DNA from: Saccharothrix carnea
GTDB taxonomy: Bacteria; Actinomycetota; Actinomycetes; Mycobacteriales; Pseudonocardiaceae
Reading direction: 5' to 3'
NCBI RefSeq assembly: GCF_003014735.1
Contig: NZ_PYAX01000022.1
Coordinates: 34,530-98,529, forward strand
Length of the DNA: 64,000 bases
Part shown: piece after piece, positions 52,179 to 61,645 of the stretch
How positions within the stretch are numbered: position 1 is the first letter of the stretch
How the letters are laid out: every line of letters starts with the position of its first letter
Translations under genes and position numbers: made by a program
Notes under the pieces: generated by a model
The model's database searches: none
Seen by the model: only the letters and a program-made list of their open reading frames with translations
Told to the model about the DNA's origin: nothing

Positions 52179-53620
52179 CTGCCGCTGCCGAGCAGCGCAC
52201 CACCACAGCCCCGCTCACCCAGGAAGAAACCCTGGCGAGCATCGGCAACTACGAGTTCGGCTGGTCCGACTCGGACGTGGCAGGCGCGAGCGCTCGCCGG
52301 GGCCTGAACGAGGACGTCGTTCGGGACATCTCGGCGAAGAAGAACGAGCCCGAGTGGATGCTGGAGTTCCGGCTGAAGGCGCTGCGCCTGTTCGACCGCA
52401 AGCCGATGCCGACCTGGGGTTCCGACCTGTCGGGCATCGACTTCGACAACATCAAGTACTTCGTCCGGTCGACCGAGAAGCAGGCGGCGACCTGGGACGA
52501 CCTGCCCGACGAGATCAAGAACACCTACGACCGCCTGGGCATCCCGGAGGCGGAGAAGCAGCGCCTGGTCTCCGGTGTCGCGGCCCAGTACGAGTCCGAG
52601 GTCGTCTACCACAAGATCCGCGAGGACCTCGAGGAGCAGGGTGTCATCTTCCTCGACACCGACACCGCTCTGAGGGAGCACCCGGAGCTGTTCAAGGAGT
52701 ACTTCGGCTCGGTCATCCCGTCGGGTGACAACAAGTTCTCCGCGCTGAACTCCGCGGTGTGGTCGGGCGGCTCGTTCATCTACGTGCCGAAGGGTGTCCA
52801 CGTCGACATCCCGCTGCAGGCCTACTTCCGGATCAACACCGAGAACATGGGCCAGTTCGAGCGCACGCTGATCATCGTCGACGAGGGCGCGTACGTGCAC
52901 TACGTCGAGGGCTGCACCGCGCCGATCTACTCGTCGGACTCGCTGCACTCCGCCGTCGTGGAGATCATCGTCAAGAAGGGTGGTCGCTGCCGCTACACGA
53001 CCATCCAGAACTGGTCGAACAACGTCTACAACCTGGTCACCAAGCGCGCCAAGGCCGAAGAGGGCGCGACCATGGAGTGGATCGACGGCAACATCGGCTC
53101 CAAGGTCACCATGAAGTACCCGGCCGTGTTCCTCATGGGCGAGCACGCCAAGGGCGAGGTCCTCTCGATCGCGTTCGCGGGCGAGGGCCAGCACCAGGAC
53201 GCGGGCGCGAAGATGGTCCACATGGCGCCGCACACGTCGTCCACGATCGTGTCGAAGTCGGTGGCGCGCGGCGGCGGCCGCACCTCCTACCGCGGCCTCG
53301 TGCAGGTCAACAAGCGGGCGCACCACTCGAAGTCCACGGTCAAGTGCGACGCGCTGCTGGTGGACAACATCAGCCGCTCGGACACCTACCCCTACGTCGA
53401 CGTCCGCGAGGACGACGTGTCGATGGGCCACGAGGCCACGGTCTCGAAGGTCTCCGAGGACCAGCTGTTCTACCTGATGTCCCGCGGTCTCAACGAGGAC
53501 GAGGCCATGGCGATGATCGTGCGCGGGTTCGTCGAGCCCATCGCGCGCGAGCTGCCGATGGAGTACGCCCTCGAGCTGAACCGCCTGATCGAGCTGCAGA
53601 TGGAAGGGGCCGTCGGCTGA
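52175..53620 (+). CDS. sufB: Fe-S cluster assembly scaffold SufB
   Basis: 481 residues, full-length SufB. EPEWMLEFRLKALRLF and GSFIYVPKGVHVDIPLQAYFRINTENMGQFERTLIIVDEGAYVHYVEGCTAP are family blocks. The latter holds the scaffold Cys in EGCTAP, and SKSTVKCDALLVDNISRSDTYPYVDV follows. It builds clusters in the SufBC2D complex. M. tuberculosis SufB carries an intein; here the frame is continuous with no inserted splicing domain. The ATG at 52175 has GGAGGGGAG upstream. Confidence 0.98.
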   Translation: MTAAAEQRTTTAPLTQEETLASIGNYEFGWSDSDVAGASARRGLNEDVVRDISAKKNEPEWMLEFRLKALRLFDRKPMPTWGSDLSGIDFDNIKYFVRSTEKQAATWDDLPDEIKNTYDRLGIPEAEKQRLVSGVAAQYESEVVYHKIREDLEEQGVIFLDTDTALREHPELFKEYFGSVIPSGDNKFSALNSAVWSGGSFIYVPKGVHVDIPLQAYFRINTENMGQFERTLIIVDEGAYVHYVEGCTAPIYSSDSLHSAVVEIIVKKGGRCRYTTIQNWSNNVYNLVTKRAKAEEGATMEWIDGNIGSKVTMKYPAVFLMGEHAKGEVLSIAFAGEGQHQDAGAKMVHMAPHTSSTIVSKSVARGGGRTSYRGLVQVNKRAHHSKSTVKCDALLVDNISRSDTYPYVDVREDDVSMGHEATVSKVSEDQLFYLMSRGLNEDEAMAMIVRGFVEPIARELPMEYALELNRLIELQMEGAVG

Positions 53621-53621
53621 C

Positions 53622-54797
53622 ATGGCCGTCACCACCGATCAAGAACAACACGGCCTGACGGCCCACTCGCACGGTGCTGGTGCCCCGGTCTCCTCGCGCG
53701 CGGACCACTTCACGTCGTTCGACGTGAACGCGTTCGAGGTGCCCGGCGGTCGCGAGGAGATCTGGCGCTTCACCCCCATGAAGCGCCTGGCGAACCTGCA
53801 CAACGGCGCCGAGGCGACCGGCACGGCGAACGTCGAGGTCAACGCCGCCGGGGGTGTCACGGTCGAGACCGCGGCGCGCGGCGACGAGCGGCTGGGCGTC
53901 GCGGGCACCCCCGGTGACCGCGTCGCCGCCCAGGCCTGGTCGTCGTTCACGGAGGCCACCGTCGTCACCCTCCCCGGTGACGCGAAGTCCGAGCCGACCA
54001 CCATCACGGTGACCGGACCTGGCGAGGGCAAGGTCGCCTACGGCCACCTGCACGTGCACGCCAAGCCGTTCGCCGAGGCCGTCGTCGTCATCGACCACCG
54101 CGGCTCCGGCGCCTACGCCGACAACATCGAGTTCGTCGTCGGCGACGGCGCGCACCTGACCGTGGTCGCCGTCCAGGACTGGGCCGACGACGCGGTGCAC
54201 GTCTCGTCGCACCACGCCAAGCTCGGCCGTGACGCGTCGTTCAAGCACACCGTCATCACCCTCGGTGGCGACGTCGTCCGCCTCACGCCGGTGGTCACCT
54301 ACACCGGCCGCGGCGGCGACGCCGAGCTGCTCGGCCTGTACTTCGCCGACGCGGGCCAGCACCTGGAGCACCGCACCTTCATCGACCACTCGGCGTCCAA
54401 CTGCCGCAGCAACGTGGTCTACAAGGGCGCGTTGCAGGGCGAGGGCGCGCACACGGTGTGGATCGGCGACGTGCTGATCCGCGCCGCCGCCGAGGGCACC
54501 GAGACGTTCGAGCTCAACCGCAACCTGGTGCTCACCGACGGCGCGCGCGCCGACTCGGTGCCCAACCTGGAGATCGAGACCGGCGAGATCGAGGGCGCGG
54601 GCCACGCCAGCGCCACCGGCCGGTTCGACGACGAGCAGCTGTTCTACCTCCAGGCCCGCGGCATCCCGGAGGAGCAGGCGCGCAGGCTGGTCGTGCGCGG
54701 GTTCTTCCACGAGATCCTGCTCAAGATCGCCGTTCCGGAGGTGCGCGAGCGCCTGGAAGCCGCCATCGAGGCGGAACTGGAAGCGGTGGGCGCGTGA
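53622..54797 (+). CDS. sufD: Fe-S cluster assembly protein SufD
   Basis: 391 residues. The right-handed beta-helix core has HRTFIDHSASNCRSNVVYKGALQGEGAHTVWIGDVLIR and FELNRNLVLTDGARADSVPNLEIETGEIEGAGHASATGRFDDEQLFYLQARGIPEEQARRLVVRGF. The His in DHSASNC is conserved. It is a SufB paralogue forming the SufBC2D scaffold. It starts one base after the sufB stop. Confidence 0.97.
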   Translation: MAVTTDQEQHGLTAHSHGAGAPVSSRADHFTSFDVNAFEVPGGREEIWRFTPMKRLANLHNGAEATGTANVEVNAAGGVTVETAARGDERLGVAGTPGDRVAAQAWSSFTEATVVTLPGDAKSEPTTITVTGPGEGKVAYGHLHVHAKPFAEAVVVIDHRGSGAYADNIEFVVGDGAHLTVVAVQDWADDAVHVSSHHAKLGRDASFKHTVITLGGDVVRLTPVVTYTGRGGDAELLGLYFADAGQHLEHRTFIDHSASNCRSNVVYKGALQGEGAHTVWIGDVLIRAAAEGTETFELNRNLVLTDGARADSVPNLEIETGEIEGAGHASATGRFDDEQLFYLQARGIPEEQARRLVVRGFFHEILLKIAVPEVRERLEAAIEAELEAVGA

Positions 54798-55114
54798 TCA
54801 GGGTGTGCTCGCTGACCGACCTCGACGACCGCAAGCCGGCCGCGTTCGAGGTCGGCGACGAGTACACCCCGGTCCTGCTCGTCCGCGACGGCGACACCGT
54901 GCACGCGCTGCGCGACCTGTGCTCGCACGCCGAGGTCGCGCTCAGCGAGGGCGAGGTGACGCGCAAGGGCGTGGAGTGCTGGCTGCACGGGTCGTGCTTC
55001 GACCTGCGCACCGGCCGCCCGTCCTCGCCGCCCGCCACCGAGCCGGTCGACGTGTTCGCCGTCGAACTCCGCGGTGATGACGTCTACGTGGACGTCACCA
55101 CCACCAAGAACTGA
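54794..55114 (+). CDS. Rieske-type [2Fe-2S] ferredoxin in suf operon
   Basis: 106 residues. The Rieske ligands are Cys43 and His45 (CSHAEVALSEGEV) and Cys62 and His65 (ECWLHGSCFDLRTG), as in ferredoxin components of non-haem dioxygenases. It may supply electrons during cluster assembly or be a cluster recipient. GTG start overlapping sufD by four bases. Actinobacterial suf operons commonly carry this gene between sufD and sufC. Confidence 0.94.
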   Translation: MIRVCSLTDLDDRKPAAFEVGDEYTPVLLVRDGDTVHALRDLCSHAEVALSEGEVTRKGVECWLHGSCFDLRTGRPSSPPATEPVDVFAVELRGDDVYVDVTTTKN

Positions 55115-55148
55115 CTTTCGCTCGCAACACCAGGAGAACGAACCACCA

Positions 55149-55922
<774 letters not shown>

Positions 55923-55968
55923 CGTTGTACCTGTCTGTGAACACGTATCGAGAGGAGGCGTCGGAGCA

Positions 55969-57246
55969 GTGACCACCACCGCCACTCCACTGGACGTCGC
56001 TACCGTCCGGGCGGACTTCCCGATCCTGGGCCGCACCGTGCGGGAGGGCAAGCGGCTGGTCTACCTCGACTCCGGCGCCACCTCGCAACGCCCGAGGCAG
56101 GTCCTCGACGCCGAGCGCGCCTTCCTGGAGACCGCCAACGCCGCGGTGCACCGCGGGGCGCACCAACTGGCCGAAGAGGCCACCGACGCCTACGAGGGCG
56201 CGCGGCAGAAGATCGCCGACTTCGTCGGTGTTCAGTACGGCGAGATCGTGTTCACCAAGAACGCGACCGAAGGCGTCAACCTCGTCGCGTACGCGATGGG
56301 CAACGCCGCCACCGCCGGCCCCGAAGCCGAGCGGTTCCGCATCGGTCCCGGTGACGAGATCGTCGTGACCGAGATGGAGCACCACGCGAACCTGGTGCCG
56401 TGGCAGCAGCTGGCCGCCCGCACGGGCGCCACGCTGCGCTGGTTCGGCGTCACCGACGAGGGCCGGCTGGACCTGTCGAACATCGACGAGCTGGTCACCG
56501 AGCGCACCAAGGTCGTCGCCTTCACCCACCAGTCCAACGTGCTGGGCACCGTCAACCCGGTGCGCGTGCTCGCGGACGCGGCCCGTGCGGTGGGCGCGCT
56601 GACCGTGCTGGACGCGTGTCAGTCCGTGCCGCACGCCCCGGTCGACTTCACGGCGCTGGGCGTGGACTTCGCCGTGTTCAGCGGCCACAAGATGCTCGGC
56701 CCGTCCGGCATCGGCGTCCTCTACGGCCGCCGTGAGCTGCTGGAGGCACTGCCGCCGTTCCTCACCGGCGGTTCGATGATCGAGATGGTCCAGATGGCGA
56801 AGTCGACCTTCGCCCCGCCGCCCGCGCGGTTCGAGGCGGGCGTGCCCATGACGTCGCAGGCGGTGGCGCTGGGTGCGGCGGTCGACTACCTCAACGCCAT
56901 CGGCATGGACCGCATCGCCGCGCACGAGCACCAGCTCACCGAGGCGGCGCTGCGCGGCCTCGCCGAGATCCCGGGCGTGCGGGTCGTCGGCCCGCTGGAC
57001 ACCGTCGACCGCGGCGGCGCGGTGTCGTTCGTCATCGACGGCATCCACGCACACGACGCCGGCCAGGTGCTCGACAGCCTGGGCGTCGCGGTGCGCGTCG
57101 GCCACCACTGCGCGTGGCCCCTGCACCGGCGGATGGACGCCGCCGCCACCGTGCGGGCCAGCTTCTACCTGTACAACACGCTGGACGAGGTGACCGCCCT
57201 GGTCGACGCCGTCCGCGAGGCGCAGAAGTTCTTCGGGGTGGCGTGA
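55969..57246 (+). CDS. sufS: Cysteine desulfurase SufS
   Basis: 425 residues, class II (SufS-type) PLP enzyme. The PLP Lys241 lies in FSGHKMLGPSGIG, EMEHHANLVPW holds the ring-stacking His, and Cys381 in RVGHHCAWPLHRRM carries the persulfide. It releases sulfur from cysteine and passes it to SufU. The GTG at 55969 has GAGAGGAGG upstream. It is 46 bases after sufC and shares one base with sufU. Confidence 0.97.
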   Translation: MTTTATPLDVATVRADFPILGRTVREGKRLVYLDSGATSQRPRQVLDAERAFLETANAAVHRGAHQLAEEATDAYEGARQKIADFVGVQYGEIVFTKNATEGVNLVAYAMGNAATAGPEAERFRIGPGDEIVVTEMEHHANLVPWQQLAARTGATLRWFGVTDEGRLDLSNIDELVTERTKVVAFTHQSNVLGTVNPVRVLADAARAVGALTVLDACQSVPHAPVDFTALGVDFAVFSGHKMLGPSGIGVLYGRRELLEALPPFLTGGSMIEMVQMAKSTFAPPPARFEAGVPMTSQAVALGAAVDYLNAIGMDRIAAHEHQLTEAALRGLAEIPGVRVVGPLDTVDRGGAVSFVIDGIHAHDAGQVLDSLGVAVRVGHHCAWPLHRRMDAAATVRASFYLYNTLDEVTALVDAVREAQKFFGVA

Positions 57247-57689
57247 TGCAGTTGCAGCAGATGTACCAGGAGATCATCCTGGACCACTACAAGAACCCCC
57301 ACGGCCGCGGCCTGCGCGACCCGTTCGACGCCGAGTCGCACCAGATCAACCCGACGTGCGGCGACGAGGTGACGCTGCGCGTCAAGCTCGACGGCGACAC
57401 CGTGCGCGACGTGTCGTACGACGGCCAGGGCTGCTCCATCAGCCAGGCGTCCACCTCGGTGCTCACCGACCTGGTGGTCGGCAGGCCGCTGGACGAGGCG
57501 TTCGAGAAGATGGACGCGTTCGTGGAGCTGATGCAGGGCCGTGGCCAGGTCGAACCGGACGAGGACGTCCTGGAGGACGGCATCGCGTTCGCGGGCGTGG
57601 CGAAGTACCCGGCACGCGTGAAGTGCGCGTTGCTGGGCTGGATGGCTTTCAAGGACGCGGTGGCACGCAGCGAGGGAGCAAAGGCATGA
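57246..57689 (+). CDS. sufU: Zinc-dependent sulfurtransferase SufU
   Basis: 147 residues. The zinc and sulfur ligands Cys38, Asp40, Cys63 and Cys127 are in place (TCGDEV, GQGCSIS, RVKCALLGW). DHYKNPHGRGL at the N-terminus is typical. It accepts persulfide sulfur from SufS and hands it to SufBCD. ATG at 57246 overlaps the sufS stop by one base; the 3' end overlaps sufT by four. Confidence 0.97.
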   Translation: MQLQQMYQEIILDHYKNPHGRGLRDPFDAESHQINPTCGDEVTLRVKLDGDTVRDVSYDGQGCSISQASTSVLTDLVVGRPLDEAFEKMDAFVELMQGRGQVEPDEDVLEDGIAFAGVAKYPARVKCALLGWMAFKDAVARSEGAKA

Positions 57690-58078
57690 CCGCCGAACAG
57701 GACGTGGTGCGCGGTATCGAGGGCATGCCCGAACCGCCCGCGCCGAAGGCAGACGTGGCCGCGGTGGACGACGTCGAGGAGGCCATGCGCGACGTCGTCG
57801 ACCCCGAACTGGGCATCAACGTCGTCGACCTGGGCCTGGTCTACGACATCCGCGTGGACGAGGAGAACGTCGCGCTCATCGACATGACCCTGACGTCCGC
57901 CGCCTGCCCGCTGACCGACGTCATCGAGGACCAGACGCGGTCGGCACTGGTCGGCGGTGGCGGCGGCGGAATCGTCAACGACTTCCGCATCAACTGGGTC
58001 TGGATGCCCCCGTGGGGCCCGGAGAAGATCACCGACGACGGCCGCGAACAACTGCGCGCCCTCGGCTTCACCGTCTAG
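57686..58078 (+). CDS. sufT: SufT/MIP18-family Fe-S maturation protein
   Basis: 130 residues, DUF59 (MIP18) domain: VEEAMRDVVDPELGINVVDLGLVYDIRV, then MTLTSAACPLTDVIEDQ with the conserved Cys, and NWVWMPPWGPEKITDDGREQLRALGF. SufT-type proteins help deliver clusters to apo-targets. ATG overlapping sufU by four bases. It is the last gene of the operon and is followed by a strong hairpin. Confidence 0.96.
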   Translation: MTAEQDVVRGIEGMPEPPAPKADVAAVDDVEEAMRDVVDPELGINVVDLGLVYDIRVDEENVALIDMTLTSAACPLTDVIEDQTRSALVGGGGGGIVNDFRINWVWMPPWGPEKITDDGREQLRALGFTV

Positions 58079-58100
58079 AACGCACCCCCTGAGCACGCGC

Positions 58101-58132
58101 ACGGCGCTGTGGTCGCTCGACCACAGCGCCGT
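58101..58132. terminator. Terminator hairpin at the end of the suf operon
   Basis: ACGGCGCTGTGGTCG at 58101-58115 and its exact complement at 58118-58132, a 15-base perfect inverted repeat. The two central bases require the inner pairs to open, leaving a stem of about 13. It is followed by TTCTCG. It begins 22 bases after the sufT stop. Confidence 0.88.
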
Positions 58133-58224
58133 TCTCGTCGGTGACCGGTGCCGCTAAGCCGCCTGCGGCCTCGATCGGCCCGTGTGGACGGACGACCAAG
58201 GCCGCGAGCGGGTAGCGGTCCGGG

Positions 58225-58638
58225 TCAAGGGGCGTAGACGCGTTCGACGAACTCCGCGAGTTGGGTCTCGTCCAAGTGGCGGGCCAGGTCGGCTTCGGAC
58301 ACCATGCCGACCAAGCGGTGGTCTTCCATCACCGGCAGGCGGCGGATCTGGTTGTCCTCCATCGTCCGCAGGACGTGCGACAGGTCGTCGTCCGCGTTGA
58401 CCCAGTGCAGGTGGCCGGACATCTCGCCGGCCGTCATCGACGAGGGATCCCGGCCCTCGGCGACGCAGCGCAGCACGATGTCACGATCGGTGATGATCCC
58501 GTGCAGCCTGTCGTCATCGCCGCAGATCGGCAACGAGCCGACGCCCATGTCCCGCATCATCCGCGCCGCGTCGAGCAGGCTCTGGGTCTCCTTGATGCAC
58601 TGGACACCGGCGTTCATGATCTCCCGTGCGGTGGTCAT
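58225..58638 (-). CDS. CBS-domain protein resembling hypoxic response protein Hrp1
   Basis: 137 residues, two CBS domains (AREIMNAGVQCIKETQSLLDAARMMRDMGVGSLPICGDDDRLHGIITDRDIV and SHVLRTMEDNQIRRLPVMEDHRLVGMVSEADLARH). The closest family I recall is M. tuberculosis Hrp1 (Rv2626c), a dormancy-induced protein. Cys residues in GVQC and PICG match positions reported to bind zinc there. The ATG at 58638 has AAGGAGG upstream. Ligand unknown. Confidence 0.85.
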   Translation of the reverse strand: MTTAREIMNAGVQCIKETQSLLDAARMMRDMGVGSLPICGDDDRLHGIITDRDIVLRCVAEGRDPSSMTAGEMSGHLHWVNADDDLSHVLRTMEDNQIRRLPVMEDHRLVGMVSEADLARHLDETQLAEFVERVYAP

Positions 58639-58703
58639 GCCGAACCTCCTTGTTCGCGTACCACCAAGGATGCGCCCGTCCGGCGCCACCGGCACCTCGA
58701 CGC

Positions 58704-59819
58704 CTACGTCTGCGCCACCAGCATCGCCACGACGTCGACCGGTGAACCGCCTCGGCGGAACGCCCGCCGCTGCCGCACCGCACCCGTGCCGTCCAGCAGC
58801 AACCGGTCGATGCCGTCGACCACGAGGTCCTCGTCACCCGCCGCGCGGAGAGCCGGACGCGTCCAGTCCACGAGCGCGCGCACCATGTCCACCGCCGGCA
58901 CCAGGCGACCGCTGACCGGTTCGATCCCGGCGCCGTCCAACCCGTCCCGCGCCGCCCGCCACAACGCCGTCCGCAGCGCCAGGTCCGGCACGCGCTGCGC
59001 GGGCACGCCGGCCAACGCCGTCGCGGCGATCGCCCGCACCAGGGCGGCCAGCACCACGGCCTCGTCCACGGTCGCCGCCACGTCGCACACCCGCAGCTCC
59101 ACGGTCGGGTGGTGGGCCGACAGCCGCACGTCCCAGTAGATCATCGCCGGGTCCAGCGCCGCCCCGCCCGACCGCAGCACCCGCGTGGCCCGGCGGTAGT
59201 CCTCCGCCGACTCGAACCACGGCGGCGCGCCCGCCGAAGGCCACGGGCTCCACGACAGGTAACGCCAACTCGCGTACCCCGTGTCACGCCCGTCCGAGAA
59301 CGGCGAGTTCGCGCTGATGGCCAACAACACCGGCAGCCACTGCCGCAGGTGGTTGGCGATCACCACCCCGGTGTCCTCGTCCGGGATGCCGATGTGCACG
59401 TGGCACCCGCAGATGGTGAGCCCGTCGACCAACGACCCGTACTCGGCGGCGATGGTGCGGTAGCGGTCGGAGTCGGTCAACGGCGGCGGCCGGACACCAC
59501 CGAGCACCGGCGTCCCGGTCGCCACGATCCGCGCACCCCGGGCACTCGCCAACCCGGCCAACGCGCGCCGGGCCGCCAGCAGCTGCTCACGCACCTCCGC
59601 CATGCTGCGGCACACCCGCGTGGCGCTCTCCACCTGGTAGAGCGTCATCTCGGTCTGCAGGTCCAGCCCCGAACGCGCACCGCCCAGCACCTCGGCCGCC
59701 AGCGGCACGAGCTGTCCGGTGCCCGGGTCCACCAGGAGGAACTCCTCCTCGACCCCCACCGACAGCGGCGGCAGGTCCGAGACGGCTCGCGGCAGCGGTA
59801 GGGCGATGACCTCGCTCAC
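58704..59819 (-). CDS. Carboxylate-amine ligase, GCS2/YbdK family
   Basis: 371 residues. The N-terminal SVGVEEEFLLVDPGTGQLVPLA is the GCS2 acidic motif. CGCHVHIGIPDEDTG and NSPFSDGRDTGYASWRYLSWSPWPSAG are further signatures. Members show weak glutamate-cysteine ligase activity, and the natural substrate is often unknown. It lies 65 bases upstream of the CBS gene on the same strand. It starts with GTG or a weak site; no good ribosome binding site was seen. Confidence 0.9.
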   Translation of the reverse strand: MSEVIALPLPRAVSDLPPLSVGVEEEFLLVDPGTGQLVPLAAEVLGGARSGLDLQTEMTLYQVESATRVCRSMAEVREQLLAARRALAGLASARGARIVATGTPVLGGVRPPPLTDSDRYRTIAAEYGSLVDGLTICGCHVHIGIPDEDTGVVIANHLRQWLPVLLAISANSPFSDGRDTGYASWRYLSWSPWPSAGAPPWFESAEDYRRATRVLRSGGAALDPAMIYWDVRLSAHHPTVELRVCDVAATVDEAVVLAALVRAIAATALAGVPAQRVPDLALRTALWRAARDGLDGAGIEPVSGRLVPAVDMVRALVDWTRPALRAAGDEDLVVDGIDRLLLDGTGAVRQRRAFRRGGSPVDVVAMLVAQT

Positions 59820-59901
59820 CAGGGACCTCCCTGCGGTGGGTAGTCAGCCTGATGCTATGAGTAACCAATCGGGCCGCACATGCGGCTTTGCGGTGAACTT
59901 C

Positions 59902-61605
59902 CTAACTTACTGCCAGGTGCGGTCCGCCGCGCAGGACGTCGACGTGGTCGCTGGCCGGCCGCCCCAGCACCCAGCTGGTCCCGCGCAACGACTTCGCGTG
60001 CTCCTTCAACGGCGCCAGCAGCCGGGACACCTCCCGGTACGACGCCACCGACCCGGCCGCGCAGATCAACGTCGCCAACGACAACGTGACCCCGAGCCCT
60101 TCCGCCTCGAACGGCACGTCCAGCACACCCGCGGAGAACGGCACGATCTCGTTCAGCCCGGCCACCACCAGGAAGTCGTCCCCGCCGACGTGCCCCACCT
60201 GCACGCCCGGGTACGCCGCCGCACCCTCGGTCAACGCACGCCCTATGGCCCTGATCAGGTCGTCACCCGCCGCGAACCCCGCCGAGTCGTTGACCCGCTT
60301 GAACGCGTCCACGTCCAGCCACCCCACCGCGAACAGCTCGCCGCCCAGGATGCGCCGGTCCACCTCCCGCGCGATGGAGTCGCTGCCCGGCAGCCGGGTC
60401 AACGGGCTCAACGCCGCCGCCTGCTCCACCTTCATCTCGGCCACACCGCGCACCACGTCCGCGACCCGCACCACGCCCAGGCAGCGGTCGTCGTCGTCCA
60501 CGACCACGAGGTCGTCGTTGGTGCGCTCACGGTTGGCGTGCGCGACGATGTCCAGCAGCTCCAACGCGCTCGACTCCGCCCCGATCACCTTCGGCCGGTC
60601 CGCCAGCCGCGCGGCCTCCCGCTTCGCGTGCAGGGCGTGCCCGAACGGCCCCGTCACCGCCAGCAGGAACCGGTTGCGGTCCACCGTCCAGCACGGCCTG
60701 CCCTCGTCGTCCACGAGCACCACGCCGCTGACCGTCGGCTGGTTCGCGAGCACGTCGCGCACCTCCTCGGACGTCGCCGAGTCGGGCAGCGTGGTCGCCG
60801 GGTGCAGGAAGTCGGTCACCTTCGGCCCGGACTTGCGCCGCAACGGCGCGGTCATCGTGCTGGTGACCGCCTCCGGGTCGTTGACCTCGCTCAACACCGC
60901 CGCGATCGTCGCGTCCACCTTGGGCCTGCGCTGAGGGCTCGCCAGCAGGTTGCCCTGCGCGAGCCGCACCCCGAGCCGGCGCAGGGCGGCCAGCTGCGCC
61001 TCGGTCTCCACACCCTCGGCCACGACCAGCGACCCGGTGTGCTCGCACAGGTGCTGCAACGCCTGGACCATCGCGTACCGGGCGGGGTCGGTGGGCAGCG
61101 CCACCACCACCTCGCGGTCCAGCTTGATGACGTCCGGCTGCACCTCGGCCAGCAGCGACAGCGGCGAGTCGCCCTCGCCAACGCCGTCCAGGCCGATCCG
61201 GAACCCGTCCTCGCGCAGCCGTTCGATGCCCTTGACCAGCAGCCGGCGCGGCGCGCGCGAGTACGGCGTGCCGACCTCGACGACCAGGTCCCCGGGGGTG
61301 CGCCCCACCTCGCGCAGCGCGCCGTACAGCGGGGCCATGAGCTCGGTTTTGTCCGCGATCGTCAACGCGAGGAGGTTGACGTGCAGCGGCACGCCCAGGC
61401 CGTGGTCGGCCGCGTGTCGGACCGCGCGGCACGCGAGGGCCACGTCGGTGTTGGCCAGGTACCCGGCGCGGAAGGCCATCCGCAGCAGGTCCTGAACGTT
61501 GCCGTCGTGCGGTCGGGCCAGCGCTTCAACCGCCACGACCCCTCCGGTGTGGAGGTTGAACAACGGCTGGAAGGCGAAGCGAACGTCATCCAGCAAGGCG
61601 GGCAC
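59902..61605 (-). CDS. EAL-CBS-GGDEF cyclic-di-GMP-type signalling protein
   Basis: 567 residues in an unusual order: EAL phosphodiesterase-like domain (about 5-235), a CBS pair (about 260-400), then a GGDEF-like domain (about 420-545). The EAL part keeps EAL at 27-29 and VAEGVETEAQL, but the second motif reads DGVGEG instead of DDFGTG. The GGDEF site is GGDDF near residue 472. There is no TM segment, so it is cytoplasmic. Activity is uncertain in both halves; it may be a c-di-GMP receptor or a weak enzyme. GTG start at 61605. Confidence 0.88.
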   Translation of the reverse strand: MPALLDDVRFAFQPLFNLHTGGVVAVEALARPHDGNVQDLLRMAFRAGYLANTDVALACRAVRHAADHGLGVPLHVNLLALTIADKTELMAPLYGALREVGRTPGDLVVEVGTPYSRAPRRLLVKGIERLREDGFRIGLDGVGEGDSPLSLLAEVQPDVIKLDREVVVALPTDPARYAMVQALQHLCEHTGSLVVAEGVETEAQLAALRRLGVRLAQGNLLASPQRRPKVDATIAAVLSEVNDPEAVTSTMTAPLRRKSGPKVTDFLHPATTLPDSATSEEVRDVLANQPTVSGVVLVDDEGRPCWTVDRNRFLLAVTGPFGHALHAKREAARLADRPKVIGAESSALELLDIVAHANRERTNDDLVVVDDDDRCLGVVRVADVVRGVAEMKVEQAAALSPLTRLPGSDSIAREVDRRILGGELFAVGWLDVDAFKRVNDSAGFAAGDDLIRAIGRALTEGAAAYPGVQVGHVGGDDFLVVAGLNEIVPFSAGVLDVPFEAEGLGVTLSLATLICAAGSVASYREVSRLLAPLKEHAKSLRGTSWVLGRPASDHVDVLRGGPHLAVS

Positions 61606-61645
61606 GGCTCGATCGTGCCCGGTCGATCTTCTTTTGCCGAGACCG

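Noticed and set aside
52175..53620. Intein in SufB, as in M. tuberculosis
   Set aside because: The protein is 481 residues with continuous SufB motifs and no splicing domain.
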